Shown: positions 1 to 8,460 of the stretch, in pieces
Numbering within the stretch: the first letter of the stretch is position 1
Layout of the letters: the number at the start of each line of letters is the position of its first letter
DNA from: an uncultured Eubacterium sp.
GTDB lineage: Bacteria > Bacillota > Clostridia > Lachnospirales > Lachnospiraceae
Direction of reading: 5' to 3'
Assembly (NCBI GenBank): GCA_910589595.1
Contig: CAJUTM010000018.1
Location: 1-64,000 of the forward strand
Length of the DNA: 64,000 nt
The notes under the pieces: generated by a model
The model's database searches: none
What the model saw: the letters and a program-made list of their open reading frames with translations, nothing else
Told to the model about the DNA's origin: nothing
Made by a program: the position numbers and the translations under genes

Positions 1-124
1 AGGAACAGATATGAAGGTTGGAATATACAAATCTCTGCTTAATCAGCAGACACTAGTTAAAATTATATTTTGAAAAAGCATACTATGTGGAAAACCAATA
101 TTATATCGTTTTTTCTTATAGTCA

Positions 125-991
125 TCACGCTCCCACCAGCATAATAAGTGTACCGCCCACAATTAGGCAGAGACCGGACAGTGATTTCAGCGTAAGTTTT
201 TCTTTCAATATAAAATAGGAAAAAGCGACTGTTACTATGATACTTAGCTTATCAATCGGAACGACGACGCTGACAACACCGTTTTGTATTGCATAATAGT
301 AACACAACCAAGAGGCTCCTGTTGTCATGCCGGATAAGAGAATAAAGGAAAGTTCTTTCCGATTCACGGTCAGCGCCTTTGAGTATTTTCCTTTGGCAAC
401 AACAAAAATCCATGCCATTACAAGCACAACGCCTGTGCGGATAGCAGTAGCGAGATTGGATTCAATTTCAGAGATACCCACTTTGGCGAGGATAGATGTC
501 AGAGACGCAAATACGGCAGAAAGAGACGCGTAAACAATCCACTGACTGCCATTTTCTTTTTGTACCGTTGCTTTTTTCTCAATCATCAGATATATTCCTG
601 TCGCCAGAATGGCCGCACCAATCAGCTTAAATAGCAAGTGTTCCGTCTCCTTAAATAAGATGATGGCAAGCAGAACTGTTAATACCGTACTGGATTTATC
701 CACAGGCGCAACTTTATTTACATCGCCGATAGATAAGGCTTTAAAATAGAAGAGCCATGAAGCACCGGTAGCGAGTCCTGAAAGAATTAGGAAAAGCAGA
801 GATTTCATCCCGATATTTGCAACTGTGTCGAAAGAACCAGTTATGTGTACCATTATCCATGAGAAGAACAACACAACAAAAGTGCGTAAAGCCGTTGCTA
901 TATCTGAATCTGTATGTTTAATTCCGCACTTTGCCAAAATCGCAGTAACGCCAGCGAAGAAAGCAGATAAAATCGCCATTAAAATCCACAT
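125..991 (-). CDS. EamA/DMT-family permease
   Basis: The 288-residue protein is almost entirely hydrophobic. It has two homologous halves (about 1-135 and 150-288), each holding a stretch of the type GLATGASWLFYFKAL / GMTTGASWLCYYYAI followed by a V-P-x-DK motif. This is the internal duplication of the EamA drug/metabolite transporter superfamily, about ten membrane helices. The family moves metabolites, amino acids or drugs across the cytoplasmic membrane; the substrate cannot be read from sequence. The ATG follows a good site (GGAG, 6 nt upstream). Transcribed alone on the minus strand. Confident in the family only. Confidence 0.9.
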   Translation of the reverse strand: MWILMAILSAFFAGVTAILAKCGIKHTDSDIATALRTFVVLFFSWIMVHITGSFDTVANIGMKSLLFLILSGLATGASWLFYFKALSIGDVNKVAPVDKSSTVLTVLLAIILFKETEHLLFKLIGAAILATGIYLMIEKKATVQKENGSQWIVYASLSAVFASLTSILAKVGISEIESNLATAIRTGVVLVMAWIFVVAKGKYSKALTVNRKELSFILLSGMTTGASWLCYYYAIQNGVVSVVVPIDKLSIIVTVAFSYFILKEKLTLKSLSGLCLIVGGTLIMLVGA

Positions 992-1066
992 AATATCTCC
1001 ATTTTATATCTTAAACTTGATGACAAACAGGAAAATAACAGCATAGATGTGCTCATGCCCTATTGT

Positions 1067-1201
1067 TCATATATTAGTACCATTTTCCAAAGCGTCTCTA
1101 ATTATCCTTTCGAGATAATATTTTTTAAAGTTTTCTGTTGGTTCAAGTCAATCCACCTTAATCATGCCGATAGCGTAATTCCATGCTGCTTCTGCGGTCA
1201 T
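1067..1201 (-). pseudogene. Frameshifted VbhA-like antitoxin remnant
   Basis: After a strong ribosome site (TTGGAGGGATTCTT) an ATG at 1201 opens a frame reading MTAEAAWNYAIGMIKVD that stops at once. Skipping one base inside ggattgac continues it as LEPTENFKKYYLERIIRD and on to a TGA at 1067. The joined peptide resembles short Fic-antitoxin (VbhA-like) proteins common in Clostridia, which carry a similar IGMIKVDGLEP stretch. No Fic toxin gene is nearby. I read it as a dead remnant with a one-base insertion; the family name is from memory and tentative. Confidence 0.5.
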
Positions 1202-1301
1202 AAGAATCCCTCCAATTAATCCAAACTAATCTTAGTATACCACAGAAAAAGGGCAAATACTACATCTTATGCAAATTGGATAAATACTACCGAAAATAAT
1301 A

Positions 1302-2384
1302 TTAAATGTTATATTGCCAGAAACCATAAACCCAGCGCGGAGCTATCATAAAGTGAGGGCCATAAGGATCCAATTCATGATCTATGAATAAGTAAACTAA
1401 ACGTATATGATACGGATAATAAGATAAATCAAAACTGACGCCCCTTCCCGCTCCAATCTCCAAATCCCTCGGATAATCGCTGAGGATATTCCACAGGTTC
1501 TGCTTTACTGGTGCATACTCTTCTTCGTGTAAATTCGTTTCGATTCGGGTGCGGTCTTCACTAATCTTAAATACGCCGTTTTTCACATTCCCGTTTTTTT
1601 CACGGATTTCAAAATACTCTGCAATTGCTTTCATGTCCTCCTGATACTTATTTACAAAATCTTCCATCAGCGGCTGGGTACTTTCCAGATTTTCAAACTT
1701 TGCGGGATATGCATAGCGGGAAACGTTCACGTCAATTTTCTTCGTATAATTGCCATTGTGTGCCCTTGCATATACCTGACATTGTCCGGTAGTATTCTGC
1801 GAATGTATCACCCCTTTTTCATTTACGGTAACGATACTCTCATCTGTGGAATACCAGCGCAGGGAAGTATCTACCACTACTGCTTTTTTATTCTTCGAAT
1901 ACTTGCTTTTTTCTATGACGATTTCCGGTGCGGCAGTCTCATACAGCCCCATATTATACTGGTATTTTTTAGAATAAATCGTTCCTGCATTGACCTTTTT
2001 GGCGTTCTTTTTGTAGGGTTTGGCGCCTACGGTATAGCTGAAGCCGCTGTATTGTACTGTGCCGTTACCCTTTTTGCAGGCTCTAACCATATAGGTCTGA
2101 TAAGATTTTGTTTTGGGACTGAGCCATTTTTTCTTATTCGCTTTTATCTCTGCGACCTTTACAAACTTATGTTTTTTCTTTTGATAAACCTGATAGCCGT
2201 CGGCGCCGTGCACTTTGTTCCACGTTATTTTTATTTTTTTTGCTTTGTAACTGCGGGCGCGGACAAAGGTCGGTGTACTCAGTTGATTGCTTTCGGTTTC
2301 ATTTGCCTTTGCTATATGCAGATAGGGACTGCTCGTACACAGCATGCACAAAAGAAGCACTATGGAAATCAATTTTCTATTCAT
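1302..2384 (-). CDS. Secreted FnIII/Ig-like (BIG2) protein, copy 1
   Basis: The 360-residue protein starts with a signal peptide (hydrophobic core about residues 5-20, cleavage near IAKANE). A fibronectin-III-like domain (about 35-125, ITWNKVHGADGYQVYQKK) and a BIG2-like Ig domain (about 160-225, WYSTDESIVTVNEKG) follow. The last 130 residues, rich in aromatic residues, match no family I recognise. It is a near copy of the next gene and shares its signal peptide and start. It is last in a tight minus-strand run with the metzincin gene at 3490-5871. The role is probably extracellular; no sorting signal is visible. Ribosome site GAGG, 7 nt before ATG. Confidence 0.8.
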   Translation of the reverse strand: MNRKLISIVLLLCMLCTSSPYLHIAKANETESNQLSTPTFVRARSYKAKKIKITWNKVHGADGYQVYQKKKHKFVKVAEIKANKKKWLSPKTKSYQTYMVRACKKGNGTVQYSGFSYTVGAKPYKKNAKKVNAGTIYSKKYQYNMGLYETAAPEIVIEKSKYSKNKKAVVVDTSLRWYSTDESIVTVNEKGVIHSQNTTGQCQVYARAHNGNYTKKIDVNVSRYAYPAKFENLESTQPLMEDFVNKYQEDMKAIAEYFEIREKNGNVKNGVFKISEDRTRIETNLHEEEYAPVKQNLWNILSDYPRDLEIGAGRGVSFDLSYYPYHIRLVYLFIDHELDPYGPHFMIAPRWVYGFWQYNI

Positions 2385-2405
2385 ACTTAATCCTCTAAAT
2401 CTAAA

Positions 2406-3488
2406 CTAAATGTTATATTGCCAGAAACTATAAATCCAGCGCGGAGCTATCATAATGCTGGGTTCATCAGGGTCCACTTCACAATCAATCAATAAGTAAA
2501 CTAAACGTATATAATAGGGATAATAAGATAAATCAAAACTGACGCCTCTGTTTACTCCAATCACTAAATCTCTCGGATAATCACTGAGGATATTCCACAG
2601 GTTCTGCTTCACCGGTGCATACTCTTCTTCGCTCAACTTTGTTTCGATTCGGGTGCGGTCTTCACTAATCTTAAATGTACTGTATTTGGAAGTTCCTTTT
2701 TTTATTTGAAATTCAAAATACTCTGCGATTGCTTTCATGTCCTCCTGATACTTATTTACAAAATCCTCCATCACCGGCTGGGTATTTTCCAAATATTCAA
2801 ACTTTGCCGGATATGCATAGCGGGAAACGTTCACGTCAATTTTCTTCGTGTAATTGCCATTGTGTGCTCTTGCATATACCTGACATTGTCCGGTAGTATT
2901 CTGCGAATGTATCACCCCTTTTTCATTTACGGTAACGATACTCTCATCTGTGGAATACCAGCGCAGGGAAGTATCTACCACTACTGCTTTTTTATTCTTC
3001 GAATACTTGCTTTTTTCTATGACGATTTCCGGTGCGGCAGTCTCATACAGCCCCATATTATACTGGTATTTTTTAGAATAAATCGTTCCTGCATTGACCT
3101 TTTTGGCGTTCTTTTTGTAGGGTTTGGCGCCTACGGTATAGCTGAAGCCGCTGTATTGTACTGTGCCGTTACCCTTTTTGCAGGCTCTAACCATATAGGT
3201 CTGATAAGATTTTGTTTTGGGACTGAGCCATTTTTTCTTATTTGCGTTTATCTCTGCGACCTTTACAAACTTCTTTTTTTTCTTTTGATAAATCTGATAG
3301 CCGTCGGCACCGTCCACTTTGTTCCATGTTATTTTTATTTTCTTTGCTTTGTAACTGCGGGCGCGCACAAAGGCCGGTGTACTCAGTTGGGCGCTTTCTG
3401 TCTCATTCGCCTTCGCTATAGGCAGATAGGAACTGTTCGTACACAGTATGCACAAAAGAAGCGCTATGGAAATTAATTTTCTATTCAT
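2406..3488 (-). CDS. Secreted FnIII/Ig-like (BIG2) protein, copy 2
   Basis: This is a tandem paralogue of the preceding gene with the same order: signal peptide, FnIII-like domain, BIG2-like domain, C-terminal unknown domain. I place the start at 3488 because it aligns with copy 1 (MNRKLISI). An upstream in-frame ATG at 3500 lies directly on the purine-rich ribosome site. A 374-bp tract (2869-3242) is base-for-base identical to 1765-2138 of copy 1, while the ends differ. The start abuts the stop of the metzincin gene, so the three genes are probably co-transcribed. Function unknown. Confidence 0.8.
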   Translation of the reverse strand: MNRKLISIALLLCILCTNSSYLPIAKANETESAQLSTPAFVRARSYKAKKIKITWNKVDGADGYQIYQKKKKKFVKVAEINANKKKWLSPKTKSYQTYMVRACKKGNGTVQYSGFSYTVGAKPYKKNAKKVNAGTIYSKKYQYNMGLYETAAPEIVIEKSKYSKNKKAVVVDTSLRWYSTDESIVTVNEKGVIHSQNTTGQCQVYARAHNGNYTKKIDVNVSRYAYPAKFEYLENTQPVMEDFVNKYQEDMKAIAEYFEFQIKKGTSKYSTFKISEDRTRIETKLSEEEYAPVKQNLWNILSDYPRDLVIGVNRGVSFDLSYYPYYIRLVYLLIDCEVDPDEPSIMIAPRWIYSFWQYNI

Positions 3489-3489
3489 C

Positions 3490-5871
3490 TTAATACTCAT
3501 CCTTTCTTATTTGAATTGCATCCGATACTATATGTTTACCATAATCCCGATAATGTTGAAACGGATCATTTTTATGTTGAGTTGCCTCTCCATAAGCAAG
3601 CAGCAACATCTCGATATCATTAGCATTCATGGATACATTTTTTCTACAGCCTTCCATTATATTTGTCCATATTCTGTCCTCAACAGAATAAACACAAGTC
3701 TCATGATTTCGATATAATTGGCTGACACCCGTTGCTTCGTAAGCATCGTCCAGTCCTAAGGCATGACCCATTTCATGAGCAGCACAAGCTCTGTAACCAG
3801 TACGATTTTCTTCGGAAGCGTTTAACTGTGTGTTCGTTGGCATATATACAAATATATAGTTATCGTTAGACAACATATCCCCTCCGCGCAAACCATAAGT
3901 ATGAAACCAGTATCGAAAGCTGCATTGCTCAAAACGCCTACATTCTCCACCTATTCCTACCAACATAAATGTCTGGTTCTTATTGTAGGAACCATTGCCC
4001 TTTTCATGAAATACTAATTTTGTATCAAACTGTACACCTGCCGCAAAATCATTTTCATTACCTTGTACACGTATGGAATAAGCGTTTTTTACTCCCTCTT
4101 TGAATTCGTAACAATATGTTCCTCCCTGTGGTTCTCCTTTATATGTAAATTGTTCATCGCGAACGGGGCCTTTGCGGCCGTTGTCTCCATAGGTGCAAAA
4201 TTCTACATACAAATGGATGTATAATGTTTTTGGCGTCAGGTGATATTTTATACAGGGATAGTATGTTTCCCCATCATTCGACAGGGAAAAATCTTTCATC
4301 TTTTGGGTAGATTCCTCCGCAGAAAATTCTCCCCATTCCATATGTACGCCTTTCCAATCGTTCGCATTGCGCATAAAACAATCCCAATTGGTTTTTTCGT
4401 CAACAGCAGCCGGATATACCTGTGCGGATGAAAAATTGCTCATTGCCCCGTTTATCCGTTTCTTCTTTTTCTTTTTAAATGCGCAGACCTTATAATAAAA
4501 AGTTGTATTTGCCGGTAAATTGTTATTAGTCCAAGTTGTTGTCTTTTTGGAATTAATACGTTTTATGCACTTATAGGTACCCTTGGCGCGGTTACTCCGG
4601 TAAATGCGGTAACCACTGATTCCCTTTGTATGTTTGCTCTTTTTCGATTTCCATGTAATTTTTAATCGTTTATAATCAAATGCCTCAACCGTAATATCCG
4701 GTGCACTGGCTTTGATTTTTACCTTATTACTGGTAGCGAGACATTTACCCATCTGATTATAGGCTTTTACATAGTAGTAATATTTTTTCCCTTTTTCTAA
4801 CTTTGTATGGTTATATGATTTTTTCGTTGTTTTTGTTGCCTTATATTTTACCTTGCTTTGCTTTTTCTTCTTACTTCCGGCATAGATTTTGAAATAGCTG
4901 ACGCCGTCAGGCTTATTCCACGTCAGATAATTGCCGCCCCAATCATTATCCTTTTTTAACGTAATCGATATCTTTTGCCGGTTTGCAGAGGCCGCTACAA
5001 AATCAGGTTTTACCTGTATGGAAATACTGTTTGTAGTCCCGCTATATACTTCTCTGGCTTGTATTTTTGCCGTTCCTTTCCGGATTGCTGTGATTTCACC
5101 TTGTTCACTGATACGGACTACGTTCGAGTTGCTGCTTGACCACTCGATTTTTTTTCGTGTCGCCAAAGCAGGCAGGGTAGTAACCGATAACTCTTTTTTC
5201 TCGCCGATTGCAAGGACAGTTTCTGTATCAGTATTATTAAATTGTACGGATACAACCGGAATTTCTATCTCTGTCTTTTTCGCATAAGCCGTATCCTGAT
5301 TTAACGTATCATTAAAATCATAACTTTTTGGCAGCTTCACCCGATAATATTCGCCACACAGAGCAATTACCGTCAACTTCTGATTTGCCGCTGCGGTATT
5401 GCGTACCTCACATTCCGTACTGGCGCCGCGATAGAAAGTTGCCTTGCTCTTAACATAGCCTGCCGCTTTTTCTGTCTCTGATAAATTAGTAATGGAAGAC
5501 ACGATACAATCATGTTTTACTGTCTCGTTTTCATTGGTAACTACCGTAAGCAGGATTTTTGCTGTGCCTTCTTTATGCGTTTTTACCGTAGCCTGCTGAT
5601 TATTTCCCTCTACCGTCACAATACTGGTGTCGCTGCTGCTCCAGACAGCAGACTTTACCTTTCGCTTTTTATTGAGTTCGATTCCCCAGCCTGCTCTCAC
5701 TTCTCCGACCGTCATACTCCGGTTCAGCGCATGTCCTAAAGTTCCCTCCGTGATGAATACCTTTACCTCTGTCGTTTCTGCCGCCCGTATCGGTATCGTC
5801 GGAAGCATACTGATAATAAGCGTAAACGATAAAAGAATAGATGTCCATCCCATGTTTTGCATGTTTTTCAT
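3490..5871 (-). CDS. Secreted metzincin metalloprotease with Ig-like and FnIII domains
   Basis: This 793-residue protein has a signal peptide (cleavage near IPIRAAET), a BIG2 domain (about 35-125), an SH3-like region (about 140-205), a second BIG2 domain (about 215-290) and two FnIII-like repeats (about 300-490). The C-terminal domain contains HEMGHALGLDD near residue 699. That is HExxHxxGxxD, and a Met-turn candidate (NIMEG) lies about 40 residues later, as in metzincin zinc proteases. I infer an extracellular or surface protease; the substrate is unknown. It heads an operon with the two shorter Ig-like paralogues, which could be its partners. Ribosome site AGGAAG before ATG. Confidence 0.8.
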   Translation of the reverse strand: MKNMQNMGWTSILLSFTLIISMLPTIPIRAAETTEVKVFITEGTLGHALNRSMTVGEVRAGWGIELNKKRKVKSAVWSSSDTSIVTVEGNNQQATVKTHKEGTAKILLTVVTNENETVKHDCIVSSITNLSETEKAAGYVKSKATFYRGASTECEVRNTAAANQKLTVIALCGEYYRVKLPKSYDFNDTLNQDTAYAKKTEIEIPVVSVQFNNTDTETVLAIGEKKELSVTTLPALATRKKIEWSSSNSNVVRISEQGEITAIRKGTAKIQAREVYSGTTNSISIQVKPDFVAASANRQKISITLKKDNDWGGNYLTWNKPDGVSYFKIYAGSKKKKQSKVKYKATKTTKKSYNHTKLEKGKKYYYYVKAYNQMGKCLATSNKVKIKASAPDITVEAFDYKRLKITWKSKKSKHTKGISGYRIYRSNRAKGTYKCIKRINSKKTTTWTNNNLPANTTFYYKVCAFKKKKKKRINGAMSNFSSAQVYPAAVDEKTNWDCFMRNANDWKGVHMEWGEFSAEESTQKMKDFSLSNDGETYYPCIKYHLTPKTLYIHLYVEFCTYGDNGRKGPVRDEQFTYKGEPQGGTYCYEFKEGVKNAYSIRVQGNENDFAAGVQFDTKLVFHEKGNGSYNKNQTFMLVGIGGECRRFEQCSFRYWFHTYGLRGGDMLSNDNYIFVYMPTNTQLNASEENRTGYRACAAHEMGHALGLDDAYEATGVSQLYRNHETCVYSVEDRIWTNIMEGCRKNVSMNANDIEMLLLAYGEATQHKNDPFQHYRDYGKHIVSDAIQIRKDEY

Positions 5872-5901
5872 TTTTTTCTTCCTATGTTTTATATTAAAAA
5901 C

Positions 5902-5936
5902 CCCACAAAAGGAACAACCTTCTGTGGGATTTTTTT
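5902..5936. terminator. Bidirectional-looking terminator hairpin
   Basis: CCCACA...TGTGGG with an inner AAGG/CCTT pairing, followed by seven T on the plus strand; the minus strand also runs into several T. It separates the metzincin operon from the unknown gene at 6143-6724 and probably ends transcription of the latter on the minus strand. The rest of 5872-6142 shows no gene. Confidence 0.6.
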
Positions 5937-6142
5937 GCTTATCAAAAAGTTCGCCCTCTGTAAAGGTGCGTATTTTTCAAACACACCCACTTTATCTGAA
6001 AATATGTATCCATCGTATAGTATAGATTTTTTATTCTTTTTTTGCGGATATTTTATAAATTTTATAAAATTATAGCATATTATTATGAATAAAGTCAATT
6101 ATTTAATAGTCGTTGATTGTAAGTCATTTTTTAACAACTTCA

Positions 6143-6724
6143 TCAATTTTTTCCATGCCTGCGCAGCCTTTTCAGCTCGCCCGAAATCATTTCTCTCGTT
6201 TTTGCCCGGTCTTTTATCCTGTGGAATGCCTGCTCCAGTCCGTCCAGTTCCTCTTTCATAGTCATTTTCCGGTAACCGGTTTCTGAAGTTTTATCTTCCA
6301 CATAACGCTCTCGTGTACCCTTTTGATAATCCTGAACGATTTCGTCGCAGAGTTTTTTATAGGCTTTGACATAATCTTTTTCTTGATGGTGGCGACTGTG
6401 TGAAGAGCTACTTAAGCGACTGTCTTTTATTTTTTTAATTTCCGCGGACAATTCATTAACATAATTATTTGCAGTCAGGGCGCTTGTCGCCTGTTTTGCC
6501 TGTCTTATGATGTCAGCTTTATTTGCGTTTTTGCTGTTTCCATGGAAATTTTTTCGGAAGCTATTCATCCCCTCTTTGGAAATGGAAATCTTTACAGCAT
6601 TATCCTCTTTTGGAGACGATACACTTTTTTCTGTCTGACTTGAATTGCTGGATTTTTCACTTGGAAGCCGGACGCTCTGCGTGCCGGTCTGACTCACATT
6701 ACTTTCTACATGATTGATTGACAT
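6143..6724 (-). CDS. Unknown protein, no signal peptide, Ser/Lys-rich
   Basis: The 193-residue hydrophilic protein has a low-complexity N-terminal third (Ser/Gln/Lys) and a helical C-terminal part. I do not recognise the family. It ends a minus-strand run beginning with the two-component system and follows the gene at 6744-7451 after 19 nt. Ribosome site AAAGGAG before ATG. A broken copy of this start (ATG changed to ATA) lies at about 7640-7668, marking the end of a tandem duplication. The segment VKISISKEGMNSF is reminiscent of other small unknown proteins in Clostridia, but no function should be inferred. Confidence 0.7.
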   Translation of the reverse strand: MSINHVESNVSQTGTQSVRLPSEKSSNSSQTEKSVSSPKEDNAVKISISKEGMNSFRKNFHGNSKNANKADIIRQAKQATSALTANNYVNELSAEIKKIKDSRLSSSSHSRHHQEKDYVKAYKKLCDEIVQDYQKGTRERYVEDKTSETGYRKMTMKEELDGLEQAFHRIKDRAKTREMISGELKRLRRHGKN

Positions 6725-6743
6725 AGGTATTCTCCTTTCATTT

Positions 6744-7451
6744 CTACACCTGCAAATCGAGGTTGGCGCCGACTGTCATCGTATCTTTATCGGTGGTCTG
6801 TTCGGCGTTTTCTTTTATGGAATCCATGATTGTTTTCATATCTTCGTCATTAAGATAAATGATACCATCTTCGGAATTTTCTGCCTTATCTAAAAGGAGC
6901 TGTTCTGCCTTGTCGGAGGTTTTGTCTTCCTCTTTGTCGGCCGCCTTTTCCTTTGAGCGTTCCAGCAATTTTTCCGAATTTTTCTTTCTTTCCTCGCGAA
7001 GTTTATCGCTCAATTTTAACATACCATCATTTCTGGTTTGCATTCGGCAATGATATTTTCCGCTTTCATCAATATAACTATGCTGATACACTATAGTCCA
7101 GCCAGTGGCTTTCGCTATGCTTGCCGCCAGTTTAGACATAGATTCAACGCCCTTTATCATGTCTTGCATATCCTTCGCTTTTTGGGGGTCATTTTGCATT
7201 TTTTCCAAAAGTTTGGGATTAACGGTCAGTGACTTGCCGCTTTTATCGGATACACAGGCATTCCCTACACGAAATTTCACACTTGGAACAAGTTTCGCCA
7301 GTTTATTCGCATACTCTGTCGTACTCTTTGATTTATTGCTCTCCGTTGTTTCCTGCGTTTTTTCTGTTTCTTTCTTCTTCGTGCCGTCTGTTGCATTGCT
7401 TCCCGCCATGCTCTGCGCCACATAGTTACTGTAGTTATTTGTAATCTCCAT
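6744..7451 (-). CDS. Unknown protein, paralogue 1 (MEITNNYSNYVAQSM type)
   Basis: I place the start at 7451, where GGAGG lies 7 nt before an ATG coding MEITNNYSNYVAQSM. An upstream in-frame ATG at 7553 would translate the structured leader. The product is 235 residues and hydrophilic, without signal peptide or membrane segment. It has a low-complexity N-terminus, a conserved middle (VNPKLLEKMQNDP; GWTIVYQHSYIDESGKYHC) and a Lys/Glu-rich helical region. Its last 50 residues are almost identical to those of the gene at 7683-8459, so it is a tandem paralogue. Family and function not recognised. Confidence 0.75.
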   Translation of the reverse strand: MEITNNYSNYVAQSMAGSNATDGTKKKETEKTQETTESNKSKSTTEYANKLAKLVPSVKFRVGNACVSDKSGKSLTVNPKLLEKMQNDPQKAKDMQDMIKGVESMSKLAASIAKATGWTIVYQHSYIDESGKYHCRMQTRNDGMLKLSDKLREERKKNSEKLLERSKEKAADKEEDKTSDKAEQLLLDKAENSEDGIIYLNDEDMKTIMDSIKENAEQTTDKDTMTVGANLDLQV

Positions 7452-7453
7452 AA

Positions 7454-7607
7454 TAATCCTCCATTCCGAAGCGCAGCGGAGGAAGTACGAGCAAAAAGCA
7501 GCGAAGCTGTTTTTGCTCTGTACATCAATACTATTTGTGGCGCTTCGGCACAAATAGTGGTGTGAAAAATAAGCTATCGAGCTTATTTTTCACACTAATC
7601 CTCCATT
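7454..7607 (-). promoter_or_regulatory. Structured leader element A (three hairpins plus pseudoknot)
   Basis: Listed here 3' to 5' for the minus-strand transcript. Hairpin 1 pairs 7560-7575 with 7580-7595 (16 perfect pairs, 4-nt loop). Hairpin 2 pairs 7530-7539 with 7549-7558, and its whole 9-nt loop (7540-7548, gcgcttcgg) complements 7466-7474 (ccgaagcgc), giving a pseudoknot next to the ribosome site. Hairpin 3 spans 7485-7523 with two single-base bulges. The element is flanked by a perfect 12-bp direct repeat, taatcctccatt (7454-7465 and 7596-7607), and the gene-proximal copy contains the Shine-Dalgarno. It shares its fold with element B (8461-8616) although most helix sequences differ. 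Function unknown. Confidence 0.8.
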
Positions 7608-7611
7608 TTTA

Positions 7612-7682
7612 GAACGTTTCTGCTTTGCGGTCTTTTAGCATTACTTTCTATAATGATTGATATAGGTATTCTCCTTTCATTT
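7612..7682 (-). pseudogene. Duplication junction: kinase tail fused to broken gene start
   Basis: On the minus strand this stretch begins with a copy of the last codons of the histidine kinase gene at 8645-10102 (gctaaaag...aaagcagaaac). It is joined to a copy of the ribosome site and first codons of the gene at 6143-6724, with the start codon changed from ATG to ATA. The join sits at about 7636-7642, where both parents read roughly aatgctaaaag. It is the scar of a tandem duplication that copied the leader and the unknown gene. Confidence 0.75.
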
Positions 7683-8459
7683 CTACACCTGCAAATCGAG
7701 GTTGGCGCCGACTGTCATCGTATCTTTATCGGTGGTCTGTTCGGCGTTTTCTTTTATGGAATCCATGATTGTTTTCATATCTTCGTCATTCAGATAAATG
7801 ATACCATCTTCGGAATTTTCTGCCTTATCCAAAAGGAGCTGTTCTGCCTTGTCAGAGTTTTTGTCTTCCTCTGCTTTTTCCGCTTCTGCTTCCAGCAATT
7901 GCTTTTCGGTGGTTGCTTCCTGCAGTTCTTCCTCTTTGTCGGCTGCCTTTTCTTTTGAGCGTTCCAGCAGCTTTTCTGAATTTTTCTTTCTTTCCTCGCG
8001 AAGTTTATCACTCAGATTCAGCATATAATCATTTCGGATAAGGGCAGTAGAACAGTATTTCCCATTTTCATCAATATAACTATGTTTGTAAACAACAGTC
8101 CAGCCGCTGCCGCTGTAAATGCTGTTCATCAGCCTTGTCATTGACTCGACGCCTTTAATCAATTCTTTCGTTTCCTTTTCCTGTTTTGGGTCATTCTGCA
8201 TTTTTTCCAAAAGCTTTGGATTGACTGTCAGCGTCTTACCGCTCTTTGCAGAGGCAAAAGAATTTCCAATGCGGAAATCTACGCTCGGAACAAGTTTTGC
8301 CAACTCGTTTGCATAGTCTGCCGTACTCTTTGATTTACTGTTCCCCGTTGTTTCCTGTGTTTTTTCTGCTTCTTTCTTTTTCGCGGCGTCGGCGGCATTG
8401 CTTCCCGCCATGCTCTGCGCCACATAATTACTGTAATTGTTTGTAATCTCCATCGCCAT
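7683..8459 (-). CDS. Unknown protein, paralogue 2 (MAMEITNNYSNYVAQSM type)
   Basis: The start is set at 8459 (MAMEITNN) because GGAGG lies just upstream; an ATG at 8501 lies inside the structured leader. The 258-residue hydrophilic protein matches paralogue 1 in its N-terminus, middle and C-terminus. It has an extra Glu/Ala-rich helical insert (about residues 195-220). No signal peptide, membrane segment or known catalytic motif is visible. It is the first gene after the AgrC/AgrA-type pair on the same strand, so it may be under that system's control. Function not recognised. Confidence 0.75.
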   Translation of the reverse strand: MAMEITNNYSNYVAQSMAGSNAADAAKKKEAEKTQETTGNSKSKSTADYANELAKLVPSVDFRIGNSFASAKSGKTLTVNPKLLEKMQNDPKQEKETKELIKGVESMTRLMNSIYSGSGWTVVYKHSYIDENGKYCSTALIRNDYMLNLSDKLREERKKNSEKLLERSKEKAADKEEELQEATTEKQLLEAEAEKAEEDKNSDKAEQLLLDKAENSEDGIIYLNDEDMKTIMDSIKENAEQTTDKDTMTVGANLDLQV

Positions 8460-8460
8460 A

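Noticed and set aside
1758..3476. Long plus-strand open frames opposite the two Ig-like genes
   Set aside because: They mirror the lysine-rich codon pattern of the real minus-strand genes, appear in both paralogues, lack ribosome sites and read as Phe/Ile/Tyr-rich shadows.
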